Positions 34,351 through 43,298 of a DNA stretch of 64,000 bases are shown in pieces. The stretch comes from Micromonospora wenchangensis. GTDB taxonomy: Bacteria; Actinomycetota; Actinomycetes; Mycobacteriales; Micromonosporaceae. Within the stretch, counting starts at the first letter, position 1; each line of letters begins with the position of its first letter. Under the pieces are notes generated by a model, which was not told the origin of the DNA, made no database searches, and saw only the letters and a list, made by a program, of their open reading frames with translations. The DNA is taken from positions 1-64,000 of the forward strand of contig NZ_MZMV01000040.1 in NCBI RefSeq assembly GCF_002210435.1, given 5' to 3'. The translations under genes were made by a program, and so were the position numbers.

Positions 34351-34755
34351 TCAGCCGGCCGTCGGCGGGGTCGCCGGCGGCTGAGGCTGCGACGTCGGCG
34401 CACCGGCCTGCGGTCCACTCGGCTGCGGCCAGGTGGCCGGCTCCGCCGACGTCGGCCGGGCCGTCGGGGCCGCCTGCTGCGGCCAGGTCGGCCGGGGCTG
34501 CGCCGTCGGGTCGGCCGGGTGCGGCCAGGCCGGCGCGCCGGCCGGCTCCTCGGGCATCAGGAACCACATGACCGGGTACGCCAGCGCGGCGACACCGCCG
34601 GTGACCAGGGTCGCCACCGCGAACAGCACCCGGACGAGGGTGGGGTCGACGGCGAAGTAGCGACCGAGGCCGCTGGCGACGCCGGCCACCATCCGGTCGG
34701 TGGTCGGCCTGCGGAGTTGTTTGTACGGGGCGTGGGGGGTGCTCGTCGAGGTCAT
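34351..34755 (-). CDS. Small PspC-domain membrane protein
   Basis: 134 residues. Residues 12-68 are a PspC domain (LRRPTTDRMVAGVASGLGRYFAVDPTLVRVLFAVATLVTGG then YPVMWFLMPEE), with one or two TM helices. The rest is a low-complexity Pro/Gln/Ala tail. PspC proteins act in envelope-stress sensing. Convergent with guaA, 7 bp apart. Start ATG 34755 with GGAGAC adjacent. Confidence 0.85.
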   Translation of the reverse strand: MTSTSTPHAPYKQLRRPTTDRMVAGVASGLGRYFAVDPTLVRVLFAVATLVTGGVAALAYPVMWFLMPEEPAGAPAWPHPADPTAQPRPTWPQQAAPTARPTSAEPATWPQPSGPQAGAPTSQPQPPATPPTAG

Positions 34756-34899
34756 GTCTCCACGGTCCGCGCCGGCCGCCCCGTCGACCTCGGTGACCGC
34801 CCGGAGTCCTACCCTGATCGATCCCTGAGTGGCCAGCCCTGAGTCAGGAATCCGACTCTTTTCCGCGTCGGTAACGCGACCCGGGGAGAATTTGGCTCC

Positions 34900-35850
34900 G
34901 TGACCACCTTGCTGGAGCCGCTCCGCAGGATCGCGGCATATGCAGTCTGTGCAGATTCAGTCGGCCGAGTGTTGCTGGTCCGCGCATCGGAGCGCTCCGG
35001 CACCCCCGGCGTATGGTCCCTGCCCGGTGGGGCGGTCGACCACGGCGAGGACCCGAACCACACAGTCGTCCGGGAGACCGCCGCCGAGACGGGCCTCTCG
35101 GTCGCCGTCGCCGGCCTGGCGGACGTCCTGGCCGACATGCGCGCCCTGCCCGAGCGGGGCATCACCATCCACACCGACCGCCTGATCTACCAGGTGTCGG
35201 TGCGCGGCGGCACCCTCACCGACCGGGTGGACCGCTCCACCGACCTGGCCCGCTGGTACACCCTCGACGAGGCGCGGGAGCTGCCGCTGCGGGCGTTCAC
35301 CGCCCGCGCGCTCGGACTGCCGGCGTCCTCGGCCGACGTGGTCCCCGACGAGGCCCCCGAGTTCCCCTCCTTCTACGCCGTGCCCGGCCCGGACGGGCTG
35401 CACCGGGCGCAGCGCTTCGCCGCGTACGCGGTGGCCACCGATCCGGAGGGCCGGGTGCTGCTGACCCGGGTCTCCGACGGCTACCCGGGCGCGGGCTGCT
35501 GGCACCTGCCCGGCGGCGGCACCGACTACGGCGAGCAGCCGGGCGCGGCGCTGATCCGGGAACTTGTCGAGGAGACCGGGCAGACCGGCCGGCTGGTCGA
35601 GCTGCTCGGGGTCGCCAGCCACCGCGACGCCGCCTCGCTCGGCCCGGAGGGCTACCCGATCGACTGGCACGGCGTGCGCGCGTTCTACCGGGTGATGGTC
35701 GACCAGCCCGCCCCGCCGACCGTCACCGACGTGGGCGGCTCCACCTGCGAGGCCCGCTGGTTCGCCCGGGACGAGCTGGGCGCGCTGCCCACCGACCGGC
35801 TCACCGAGGTCACCGCCGAGGCCGTCCAGGCCGCCCGGCTCACCGCCTGA
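34900..35850 (+). CDS. Double-Nudix hydrolase, first domain degenerate
   Basis: 316 residues made of two Nudix domains (about 8-140 and 170-310). The first Nudix box, G44-x5-E50-x7-R58 E59 T A A62 E63 T G L, has Ala in place of the first Glu of the metal-binding pair. The second box is canonical (RELVEETGQ at 220-228). Only the C-terminal domain is therefore expected to hydrolyse a nucleoside diphosphate derivative; the N-terminal one may bind substrate or regulate. GTG 34900 with GGGGAG upstream. The next gene is a paralogue with the same architecture. Confidence 0.85.
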   Translation: MTTLLEPLRRIAAYAVCADSVGRVLLVRASERSGTPGVWSLPGGAVDHGEDPNHTVVRETAAETGLSVAVAGLADVLADMRALPERGITIHTDRLIYQVSVRGGTLTDRVDRSTDLARWYTLDEARELPLRAFTARALGLPASSADVVPDEAPEFPSFYAVPGPDGLHRAQRFAAYAVATDPEGRVLLTRVSDGYPGAGCWHLPGGGTDYGEQPGAALIRELVEETGQTGRLVELLGVASHRDAASLGPEGYPIDWHGVRAFYRVMVDQPAPPTVTDVGGSTCEARWFARDELGALPTDRLTEVTAEAVQAARLTA

Positions 35851-35970
35851 CCGGGCCTGCCCGCCGGCCCGTCGGTGGCACCACCGGCGGCCCGGCACGA
35901 CGGCACCCGCCCCGCCCGGACGACCGCTAGCCTCATGATCGACGGCGGATCGCGCGGGCGGGGGAGTGAC

Positions 35971-36945
35971 GTGCAGGAGCGACGACGGATCGCGGCGTAC
36001 GGCTGGTGTGCGGACGAGGCCGGCCGGGTGCTGCTGGTACGCGGGCGGCGTGCAGCCGGCGACCCCACCGGCGATCCGGCGTCCGATCCGGCGGCGGGGT
36101 TCTGGCGGCTGCCCGGGGGCGTCGTGCGGCACGCGGAGCATCCGGCCGACACCGTGGTCCGCGAGTGCGCCGGGCGGACCGGGCTGGCCGTGGCGGTCGC
36201 CGGGATACGCGCCGCCGTCGCCGACCTGACCGCTGTGGACCCGGCGGACGCCGCCGGGCCGGTGCACACCGACCGGTTGGTGTTCGACGTCACGGTCCCG
36301 GGCGACCTGCCGCTGGCCGGGGGAGCGCCCCCGTCGGGGGCCTGCGGCGGGGACGGCCCCGGTGAGCTGGCCTGGTGCACCCCGCAGGAGGCGGCGACGC
36401 TGCCGCTGGTGCCGTTCACCGCCGAGCTGCTCGGCCTGCCCGTCCCGCCGCCTCCCGCCGGCCCGCCCTCCGGGGTGCCGGTGGAGCCGGCGGTGCCGGA
36501 GTCGGCCGACCGGCGGCAGCGGTTCGCCGCGTACGGGCTGGTCACGGATCCCGACGGGCGGGTGCTGCTCACGATGATCGCGCCCGGTTATCCGGGTGCC
36601 GGACTCTGGCACCTGCCCGGCGGTGGGACCGATCACGGTGAGCAGCCGGTCGACGGTCTGTTACGGGAACTGGTCGAGGAAACGGGTCAGCGGGGTCGGG
36701 TGGACCGGCTGATTCTGGCCGACAATCTGCACAATCCGGGCGCGGTGGGCCCCGAGGGGCGTCCGTTGGACTGGCACGGCGTGCGGGTGATCTACCGGGT
36801 GCTGGTCGACGAGCCGACCGGGCCGGTGGTGACCGAGCAGGCCGGCGGATCGACGGCCAGCGCTGCCTGGTTCACGTATTCCCAGCTCAGTGGCCTGGCG
36901 ATGACGGACGTGGCGGTGTTGGCGACCGGGTGGGCGGTCGGCTGA
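35971..36945 (+). CDS. Double-Nudix hydrolase paralogue with TTA codon
   Basis: 324 residues from GTG 35971, chosen because GGGGGAG lies just upstream and the N terminus (QERRRIAAYGWCADEAGRVLLV) aligns with the neighbour. Domain 1's Nudix box is more decayed (R64 E65 C A G68 R69 T G L: both paired Glu lost), with a Gly/Asp-rich insertion before it. Domain 2's box is canonical (RELVEETGQ at 232-240). Codon 231 is the rare TTA, just before the second box. A TAGCCT box at 35928-35933 is a possible -10. Substrate unknown. Confidence 0.85.
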   Translation: MQERRRIAAYGWCADEAGRVLLVRGRRAAGDPTGDPASDPAAGFWRLPGGVVRHAEHPADTVVRECAGRTGLAVAVAGIRAAVADLTAVDPADAAGPVHTDRLVFDVTVPGDLPLAGGAPPSGACGGDGPGELAWCTPQEAATLPLVPFTAELLGLPVPPPPAGPPSGVPVEPAVPESADRRQRFAAYGLVTDPDGRVLLTMIAPGYPGAGLWHLPGGGTDHGEQPVDGLLRELVEETGQRGRVDRLILADNLHNPGAVGPEGRPLDWHGVRVIYRVLVDEPTGPVVTEQAGGSTASAAWFTYSQLSGLAMTDVAVLATGWAVG

Positions 36946-37237
36946 CGGACGCTCGCCGAGCCGACCTGGTGGTGCTCCGGTAAAGTCGGCCCTGCGGTTG
37001 GCGAAGAAAACGGGCGGGGAAGCCCGAAAAACGGACCCAGAAGTCCGAGATGGGAACAAGACAGCGGTTTGCGCGGTTAACGAGGTTATAAGTACCGCCG
37101 GCAGCTATCGCCAACCACCACGCCGCTGTGCAATGGTGTACTCCGCTTGAACGGCTGCCGGGCCAAGAGCGGTCCGGCACGAGACAGCCGGACACCCGCC
37201 CGCACGGGCGGCCAGCCGATCCGGTGATGGAGGAAAC

Positions 37238-38242
37238 GTGCCGAGAGCCCCATGGCGCCGGCGTCGTACGACTGACAGTCCGCGCCCCGCAGGGCGTCGC
37301 TGGGCCGGCCGGTTGCGCCGCAGCAGCACATTCGCCCGCCAGGTACTGCTGGTCCGGGTGGGTCGCCGGGACGGTGACCAGCTCAGCGGCACCGATCTGG
37401 TCCTTCCCGAGCACCGCGTCGACCGCCAGCGTCGCCGGTACGGCTTCGACCGTCGCGGTATCACCCTCGACCGCGCCGAGATCGAGGCGGTCGCCCCGGT
37501 CAGCCCGGTCCTGGGCCCCACCGCCGGAGTCGACGAGTCGCCCGCGATGGCCATCCCGCTGCTCCCCGGCGCGCGTACCCCCGCCCGGCGGATGAAGTTC
37601 GCGCTGGTCAACGCCTGCACCCTGGCCAGCCTGGTGCTCGGCATCAACGCCATCTTCATCGCCATGAACGGCCAGCCCCGGATCGCGGCCCTGCTGCTGA
37701 TCGCCTGCGTCGTGTTCGACGGCCTCGACGGCGCGCTCGCCCGCAGGTTCGGCGTGGCCAGCCCGTTCGGCGCCCAGATGGACTCGCTGGCCGACATGTG
37801 CTCCTTCGGCCTGGCCGCCCCGGTGGTGGTCTACGCCTCGCTGGCCGGATCGGCACCCACCGCCGCCGCGGCGGTCGCCGCAGCCCTGGTCGCCTCGTGC
37901 GCCGCGATCCGGCTCGCCCGGTTCAACGTCTCCCCCAAGGACGGCCGGTTCTTCTGCGGCGTGCCCACCACGATGGCGGCGGCCGTGCTCGCGCTCGGCG
38001 TGGCCATCGAACTGCCGCTGCCGGCGACCGTGCAGATCGGCGGGGTGGCGCTGCTCGCCTTCGCGATGGTCTCCAGCTTCCCGTACGCCAAGCTGGCCCG
38101 GCTGGTCAAGCTGCCGCCGTGGCTGTGGCTGGCCCCGGCCGTCGGCGCACTTGTCGACATCCGGCTCACCTTCGCCCTCGTGGTGGTGGGCTACCTGGTC
38201 AGCGGGCCGCTGCTCTGGCTGCACCAGCGCCGTACCGTCTGA
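37238..38242 (+). CDS. pssA: CDP-diacylglycerol--serine O-phosphatidyltransferase
   Basis: 334 residues. The CDP-alcohol phosphatidyltransferase motif D164-G-x2-A-R-x8-G-x3-D182-x3-D186 is complete, within about six TM helices (120-330). It makes phosphatidylserine from CDP-DAG and serine. The first 105 residues are a basic, non-membrane extension; the GTG start at 37238 has GGAGGAAAC upstream, but an internal ATG at codon 104 could give a shorter form. psd, the next enzyme of the pathway, lies convergently downstream. Confidence 0.9.
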   Translation: MPRAPWRRRRTTDSPRPAGRRWAGRLRRSSTFARQVLLVRVGRRDGDQLSGTDLVLPEHRVDRQRRRYGFDRRGITLDRAEIEAVAPVSPVLGPTAGVDESPAMAIPLLPGARTPARRMKFALVNACTLASLVLGINAIFIAMNGQPRIAALLLIACVVFDGLDGALARRFGVASPFGAQMDSLADMCSFGLAAPVVVYASLAGSAPTAAAAVAAALVASCAAIRLARFNVSPKDGRFFCGVPTTMAAAVLALGVAIELPLPATVQIGGVALLAFAMVSSFPYAKLARLVKLPPWLWLAPAVGALVDIRLTFALVVVGYLVSGPLLWLHQRRTV

Positions 38243-38261
38243 CCCGTCCAACAGCTACACG

Positions 38262-38291
38262 ACAGGGGCGCCGCGACCGCGGCGCCCCTGT
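38262..38291. terminator. Shared terminator between pssA and psd
   Basis: Perfect 14-bp stem ACAGGGGCGCCGCG / CGCGGCGCCCCTGT with a 2-nt apex, between two convergent genes; usable in both directions. Confidence 0.7.
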
Positions 38292-38314
38292 TCCGTGTCG
38301 GTGCCGGGGTCGGC

Positions 38315-39562
38315 TCAGCTCCAGCGGGCGATGACCGAGGAACCGCCGACCACCTTGTCGCCGGGGCCGACCAGCGGGGCGGCGGCGTCGGCCGGCAGGT
38401 AGACGTCGGTCCGGGAGCCGAAGCGGATCAGCCCGAACCGCTCGCCCCGGGCCAGCAGCGCCCCCACCGGAGCCCGCTGCACGATCCGCCGGGCGATCAA
38501 CCCGGTCCGCTGCGCCACCACCACCGTGCCGTGGGCGGTGTCCAACACCGTGTAGGCGGCGACGTTGTGCTCCGCGTCCGGCTTCATCGCGTTGACGAAG
38601 CCGCCGTCGGCGACGAAGTAGTCGACCACCTTGCCGGCCACCGGCGAGCGGTTGACGTGCACGTCCAACACCGACAGGAAGACCGCGATCCGCAGCCACT
38701 CGCCGTCGCCGAACCGCTCGTCGTGCAGCCGTTGCACCGACAGCACCTGACCGTCGGCGGCGGCGACCACCGCGGACGGGTCCTCCGGCACGTCCCGCTG
38801 CGGGTCCCGGAAGAACGCGGCCACCGGTGCGGCGGCCAGCGCCGGCACCAGCCACAGCTTCGACTTCGGCCGGGCGACCCGGGCGACGGCGGCCAGACCG
38901 AGCGCGATGCCTGCCGCGGCGACCCCGTTCGAGTCGATGTGCATGCCCCGGGTCAGCGGCACGCTCGACGGCCGGTACGCCGGGGCGAGCCGGGCGGCCG
39001 ACGCGGCACTGGCCGGGGTGAACCGCAGGTGGTGCACCCGTACCGGCGGGGAGTTGCGCAGCACCAGGTCGGAACGCACACCGTGCAGCACGCCGTGCCG
39101 GTCCAGCTCGGCGGCGGCCCCCTCGGTACGGAACACCGGCGCGGCGACGCTGAGCACCGCGCCGTCGGTCAGGTACTTGGTGAGGCCGTCGATGGCGTCG
39201 CGGGTCTGCTCACCGGTGCCGGTGAACGGCTCGGCGGCGATGACCAGCTCGGCGGCGTCCGCCTCGGCCAGCGAGTCGACCACCCGTACCCGGTCGGCGA
39301 CCCAGCGGCCCTGGGCCGTCACGTGGTCGCGCAGCGTGGCGGCGTCGGTCGTCGGGTCCGGCACGACGGTCAGCGTGTCGCCCGGCAGCAGCGCGTCGAT
39401 CGCCGCGGCGAGGACCGCGGCCCCGGGGACCGCACCCACCAGCAGGGCGGCCTTCGGGTCGTTGCGTCGGGCGAGTTCGGCGACGAGGGTACGGGCGGCA
39501 CGCTCGCCGATGCGGACCGGACCGGACGGACCGGAGGGGCGCACGGCGGGGGACTGGGTCAT
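38315..39562 (-). CDS. psd: Phosphatidylserine decarboxylase with N-terminal Rossmann/methyltransferase-like extension
   Basis: 415 residues. The C-terminal half (about 205-415) is an archaeal-type Psd: FFRDPQRDVPEDP, VVAAADGQVLSV, FLSVLDVHVNRSPVAG, and the self-cleavage site GGSS, where cleavage between G407 and S408 would create the pyruvoyl group. It yields phosphatidylethanolamine. Residues 1-200 are extra relative to the roughly 210-240 residue enzyme. They show alternating beta/alpha segments (ALLVGAVPGAAVLAAAIDAL, DTLTVVPD, ELVIAAEPF, GAVLSVAAPVF) like a methyltransferase fold but with a poor SAM motif. ATG 39562 with AGGAG upstream. Confidence 0.9.
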   Translation of the reverse strand: MTQSPAVRPSGPSGPVRIGERAARTLVAELARRNDPKAALLVGAVPGAAVLAAAIDALLPGDTLTVVPDPTTDAATLRDHVTAQGRWVADRVRVVDSLAEADAAELVIAAEPFTGTGEQTRDAIDGLTKYLTDGAVLSVAAPVFRTEGAAAELDRHGVLHGVRSDLVLRNSPPVRVHHLRFTPASAASAARLAPAYRPSSVPLTRGMHIDSNGVAAAGIALGLAAVARVARPKSKLWLVPALAAAPVAAFFRDPQRDVPEDPSAVVAAADGQVLSVQRLHDERFGDGEWLRIAVFLSVLDVHVNRSPVAGKVVDYFVADGGFVNAMKPDAEHNVAAYTVLDTAHGTVVVAQRTGLIARRIVQRAPVGALLARGERFGLIRFGSRTDVYLPADAAAPLVGPGDKVVGGSSVIARWS

Positions 39563-39737
39563 GTCGGGCGGGCTCCTGACGGGGTAGACGGACTCGCGGC
39601 GGGACCGCCTCGGGTGCCCGGACGAGGCGTACCCGGGCCGGCCGCCCGGCGCGCGGCCACCGGCGGGGCTCGGCCGACGGAGGCGGATTCTCCCCGGCCA
39701 GCATACGAGCCGGCGGAGGCCGCCCGCACCGGCGCGG

Positions 39738-40286
39738 TCAGCTCGGCGGCCGGGATGGGGTGCCGGGCGGGCCGGTGACCGGGTCGTCGGCCGGCCGCCG
39801 CAGGGTGTTCCCGTCGCCGATCCGGGTCGGCTCGTCCTGCCCGGGGCGACGCTCCACGGTGCCCGGCCGTCCCGGCTCGTCGGCCGGGTCGCCGAGGCGC
39901 AGTTCGGCGGTGTCCCGCCAGCCGGCCCGGTCGTCGGACCCGCCCGCGGGTCCGCCCGGCGGGCTGCCCGTCGGGCCGCTCACCGACCGACCCGCCGGGT
40001 CGGTCGTCGGGCCGGCCGGGACCGGCGTGGGGGTCGGGCCGCCACCCTCGGCCGGCGTGGGGGTCGGGCCGCTGCCGCCGGCCGGCGGCCCGACGTCGGT
40101 GGTCCGCGCCGACCGCACCGCGCCGACCAGGCCGAGCAGCCCGATCAGCACCAGCGCGCCGGCCAGGAACCAGCCCACCGCGGGCAGGGCCAACCCGAGG
40201 ATCTGGGCCAGCAGCCACCAGAGGGCGAGGCCGACGAAGAGCAGCCCGAAGACGAACGACACCAGGTCGGTGCGGTGGGCCTTCAC
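39738..40286 (-). CDS. Membrane protein with two TM helices and Pro/Gly-rich tail
   Basis: 182 residues. Two closely spaced TM helices (about 9-28 and 34-58) and then a disordered Pro/Gly/Thr/Asp-rich cytoplasmic or external tail. The GTG start overlaps the stop of the PspC/LiaF-like gene (GTGA), so it is co-translated with it and probably part of the same envelope-stress module. No family function recognised. Confidence 0.75.
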   Translation of the reverse strand: MKAHRTDLVSFVFGLLFVGLALWWLLAQILGLALPAVGWFLAGALVLIGLLGLVGAVRSARTTDVGPPAGGSGPTPTPAEGGGPTPTPVPAGPTTDPAGRSVSGPTGSPPGGPAGGSDDRAGWRDTAELRLGDPADEPGRPGTVERRPGQDEPTRIGDGNTLRRPADDPVTGPPGTPSRPPS

Positions 40287-41860
40287 CGGGTCACCTCCAG
40301 GTTGCCGGCGTTGACCTGGACGGTGAGCCGCAGCGTGCCGCCGCCGGCCCCGTCCGGGCCCAGGTCGGTGACCTGCCGTGCCTGTCCCTCGAATCCGGCG
40401 CTACGTCGCCCGAACACGGTCGCCTCCCCGGCCTTGACGTTGGTCACCACGGTGACGTCCACGTTCGGCGGGACCACGATGGTGGCCTCTCCGAAGTTGA
40501 CCACCACGGTGAGGTCGGTGTCCCGCTTGTCGAAGTCCACCGCGCGCAGGTCCAGGGTGGTGTCGCCGAAGCTGTTCTCGTAGCGGTCGGCCAGCTCCCG
40601 GTAACTGGTCGGTGCCCAGGTGACCGCCCCGTCGACGCCCCGGACCCGGTCGTAGGACTCGGCGACGGTGGCGACGGCGAGCGCGGCGGCGGCGACCAGA
40701 CCGAGGGCGATCAGCCAGCGGGCCCGCCCGAACCAGGTGCCCACCAGCAGGCCGAGCCCGATGGTGGCGAGCACCGCCGCGAAGTAGCCGGCCGCGCCGA
40801 TCGGGAAGACGTCCAGCAGGTCCAGGATGGCCACCACGCCGAGGACCAGGAAGATCAGCGAGAAGGTCGCGGCACCCAGCGCCGAGCGTTCCTTCGGCTT
40901 CTTCGGCGGCCTGACCCGGGGCGCGGGCGGGGGCGGCGGGCCCGCCTGGGCGTACGGGCCGTGCGGGGCGAACGGCGGCCGGTAGCCCGTACCGGGTGAC
41001 GGCGGGACCACGGCCGGTGCGGCGGCCGGTCGACCGGGCACCGGTGGGCGGGGCGGCCAGCCCGGCGCTTCCGACCGGGTCGCGGTGATCTCCATCGGCC
41101 GGGCCGGCGGCCAGGGCGGCAGCGCAGCGGTCGGGCCCTGCGCGGGCCAGCCCGCCGCACCGCCGGCCCGGGGGGCCGCCGGGACGCCGGCCGGGAACGG
41201 CACGGCGGGCGCGGGCGGGGTGAACGGGGCGGGCGCCGGGTAGCCGACCGGGGGCACCGGTCCGGGCGGCCCGGCCGGTGCGGGTGCCGGCACGGCGGCG
41301 GCGAAGCCGGACCGGCCGTCCCGGTTGAGCAGCAGCGCGCCACCGATCAGGATCGCCGCGCCCAGCAGCACCGCCCGGAACGCGTCGGTGACGATGTAGC
41401 CGAAGCTGACCGCGACCAGGATGGTCAGCATGATCACGGTGACCGGGGACATGCTCGACCGGCCCCGCCCGAGCATCGACTCCAGCGGGGAGGCGCTGTC
41501 GCCCTCGCCCGGGATGATCAACCAGGCGGCGACGTAGACCAGGATGCCCACCCCGCCGAAGAACCCGAGCACGGCGAGCAGTACCCGCCACAGCACCGGG
41601 TCGGTGTTGGTGGCCCGGCCGATCGCCGCGCAGACCCCGGCGAGGTAACGGCCGTCGCGGGGCCGGACCAGGCCGTACCGGGAGGTGAAGCTGGCCCCGC
41701 CGGACGGCGGGGGGTAGCCACCGGGCGGTGGTGGCGCGTCGTCGCCCCCCGTGGGCGACGCGGACGCCGTGGGGTCCGGCCCGGCGGCGGGACCGGGCGG
41801 CGGCGTACCACCCGGTGCGGCCACCGGAGGGTACGGCGGCAGGGCGGGGTCCTCGGTCAT
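40283..41860 (-). CDS. PspC-domain membrane protein with LiaF-like C terminus
   Basis: 525 residues. Pro-rich N terminus, PspC domain with TM helix (about 60-118: YGLVRPRDGRYLAGVCAAIGRATNTDPVLWRVLL), a second membrane region (about 135-165), long Pro-rich linker, a third membrane cluster (about 325-400), and a C-terminal beta domain (about 430-525: SFGDTTLDLRAVDF, VVVNFGEATIVVPPNVDV, NVKAGEATVFG) like LiaF/DUF2154. LiaF proteins restrain LiaS-type kinases. It is divergent from a PspC-containing kinase, 168 bp apart. Confidence 0.85.
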   Translation of the reverse strand: MTEDPALPPYPPVAAPGGTPPPGPAAGPDPTASASPTGGDDAPPPPGGYPPPSGGASFTSRYGLVRPRDGRYLAGVCAAIGRATNTDPVLWRVLLAVLGFFGGVGILVYVAAWLIIPGEGDSASPLESMLGRGRSSMSPVTVIMLTILVAVSFGYIVTDAFRAVLLGAAILIGGALLLNRDGRSGFAAAVPAPAPAGPPGPVPPVGYPAPAPFTPPAPAVPFPAGVPAAPRAGGAAGWPAQGPTAALPPWPPARPMEITATRSEAPGWPPRPPVPGRPAAAPAVVPPSPGTGYRPPFAPHGPYAQAGPPPPPAPRVRPPKKPKERSALGAATFSLIFLVLGVVAILDLLDVFPIGAAGYFAAVLATIGLGLLVGTWFGRARWLIALGLVAAAALAVATVAESYDRVRGVDGAVTWAPTSYRELADRYENSFGDTTLDLRAVDFDKRDTDLTVVVNFGEATIVVPPNVDVTVVTNVKAGEATVFGRRSAGFEGQARQVTDLGPDGAGGGTLRLTVQVNAGNLEVTR

Positions 41861-42028
41861 GACTCGATCCTGCGCCGTCGTCGGGCCGGGTTGCCTCCGG
41901 AACCGACCCTGACCCCACCCTGAGATCCCGGCGGGCGGATGTCGGGGGCGTCCCCGTGGTCGGCGACGTCCCGGGCGTGTGACGATCGGAGCGGCACCGT
42001 ACCGCCCGGTGTCCCGCCACCACCCACC

Positions 42029-43297
42029 GTGACCAGGGAGCCTCCGATCAGCGTCGTGACCCCGCCGCCACCCCGCCTCTACCGGGAGCCCGAGCACCGG
42101 TTGGCCGCCGGGGTGGCCGCCGGCATCGCCGACCACCTCGGCATCTCGGTGCTGCGGGTGCGCGTCGCGTTCATGGTGCTGCTCGGGCTCAGCGGCCTGG
42201 GCCTGCTGCTGTACGCGGCGTTCTGGGCGGTGGTGCCGCTGCGACCGGGTGACACCGCCACGCCGCCCCGGCGCGACCCCGGGCAGCTCCTGCCGTTCGT
42301 GGCGATCGGCCTCGGTGTGCTGCTGGTCCAGGTGATGCTCTTCGACTCGGTCGGCGCGGCGGGCACCGCAGGCTGGCTGGTGGCGATCATCGCGGTCGGT
42401 GCCGGGGTGATCTGGCACCAGTCCGCGCCGGAGCGCCGCCGGCAGTGGAGCGGGTCGATGTCGGTGCCGTGGCTCGGCGCGGTGGTGGAGGAGACCGACC
42501 GGCGGGCCCTCGTGCTCCGCTTCGCCGGGGGCGCGGTGCTGGTGGCCGTGGGCATCATCGGCGTGGCGGCGGTCTACTCCCCGGTGCAGAACCTCGACGC
42601 GGTCGTCAACGGCGTGATCTTCGCCCTGGTCGGGCTGGCCGGCGTCGGGGTGGTCACCGGGCCGGTGCTGTGGCGGACGTGGAACCAGCTCCGCTCGGAA
42701 CGGGAGGGGCGCATCCGCGAGCAGGAGCGTGCCGAGCTGGCCGCCATGGTGCACGACCAGGTGCTGCACACCCTCGCCCTGATCCAGCGCAACGCCAGCG
42801 ACGTCAAGACGGTGCAGCGCCTCGCCCGGGGCCAGGAGCGGTCGTTGCGCAACTGGCTCTACAAGCCGACCGCCTCGCCGACCGAGCGCTTCGCGGCGGC
42901 GCTGGAGCAGGCCGCCGCCGAGGTGGAGGACACCTTCGCGATCACCGTCGAGGCGGTGGTGGTGGGCGACCGGGAGACCGACGAACGGGTGGGCGCGCTG
43001 GTGGCGGCGGCCCGGGAGGCGCTGGTCAACGCGGCCCGGCATGCCGGGGTGCAGACGGTGTCGCTCTATGCCGAGGTCGAGTCGGAGCAGGTGAGCGTCT
43101 TCGTCCGGGACCGGGGTAAGGGCTTCGACCCGGATACCGTGGAGGATCACCGGCACGGGGTCCGAGGGTCGATCATCGGGCGGATGAAGCGGCACGGTGG
43201 CCGGGCGGAGATCCGTTCCGAGCCCGGAGAGGGGACGGAGGTCCGGTTGATGCTGCCCATCACCGGCACCGGCTCCACGGCGGAAAGGGACAGCTGA
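42029..43297 (+). CDS. PspC-domain sensor histidine kinase (LiaS/NarL family)
   Basis: 422 residues. An N-terminal PspC domain (about 15-72) is fused to a four-to-five TM sensor region (about 85-215), a HisKA_3 dimerisation helix with H242 in AAMVHDQVLHTL, and an HATPase domain (about 325-415) with N box AAREALVNAARHAG and G box RDRGKGFD. The start is uncertain: GTG 42029 or GTG 42056, neither with a strong RBS. It overlaps nothing but is 1 bp from the response regulator. With the divergent PspC/LiaF-like protein it suggests a three-component cell-envelope stress system. Confidence 0.88.
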   Translation: MTREPPISVVTPPPPRLYREPEHRLAAGVAAGIADHLGISVLRVRVAFMVLLGLSGLGLLLYAAFWAVVPLRPGDTATPPRRDPGQLLPFVAIGLGVLLVQVMLFDSVGAAGTAGWLVAIIAVGAGVIWHQSAPERRRQWSGSMSVPWLGAVVEETDRRALVLRFAGGAVLVAVGIIGVAAVYSPVQNLDAVVNGVIFALVGLAGVGVVTGPVLWRTWNQLRSEREGRIREQERAELAAMVHDQVLHTLALIQRNASDVKTVQRLARGQERSLRNWLYKPTASPTERFAAALEQAAAEVEDTFAITVEAVVVGDRETDERVGALVAAAREALVNAARHAGVQTVSLYAEVESEQVSVFVRDRGKGFDPDTVEDHRHGVRGSIIGRMKRHGGRAEIRSEPGEGTEVRLMLPITGTGSTAERDS

Positions 43298-43298
43298 G

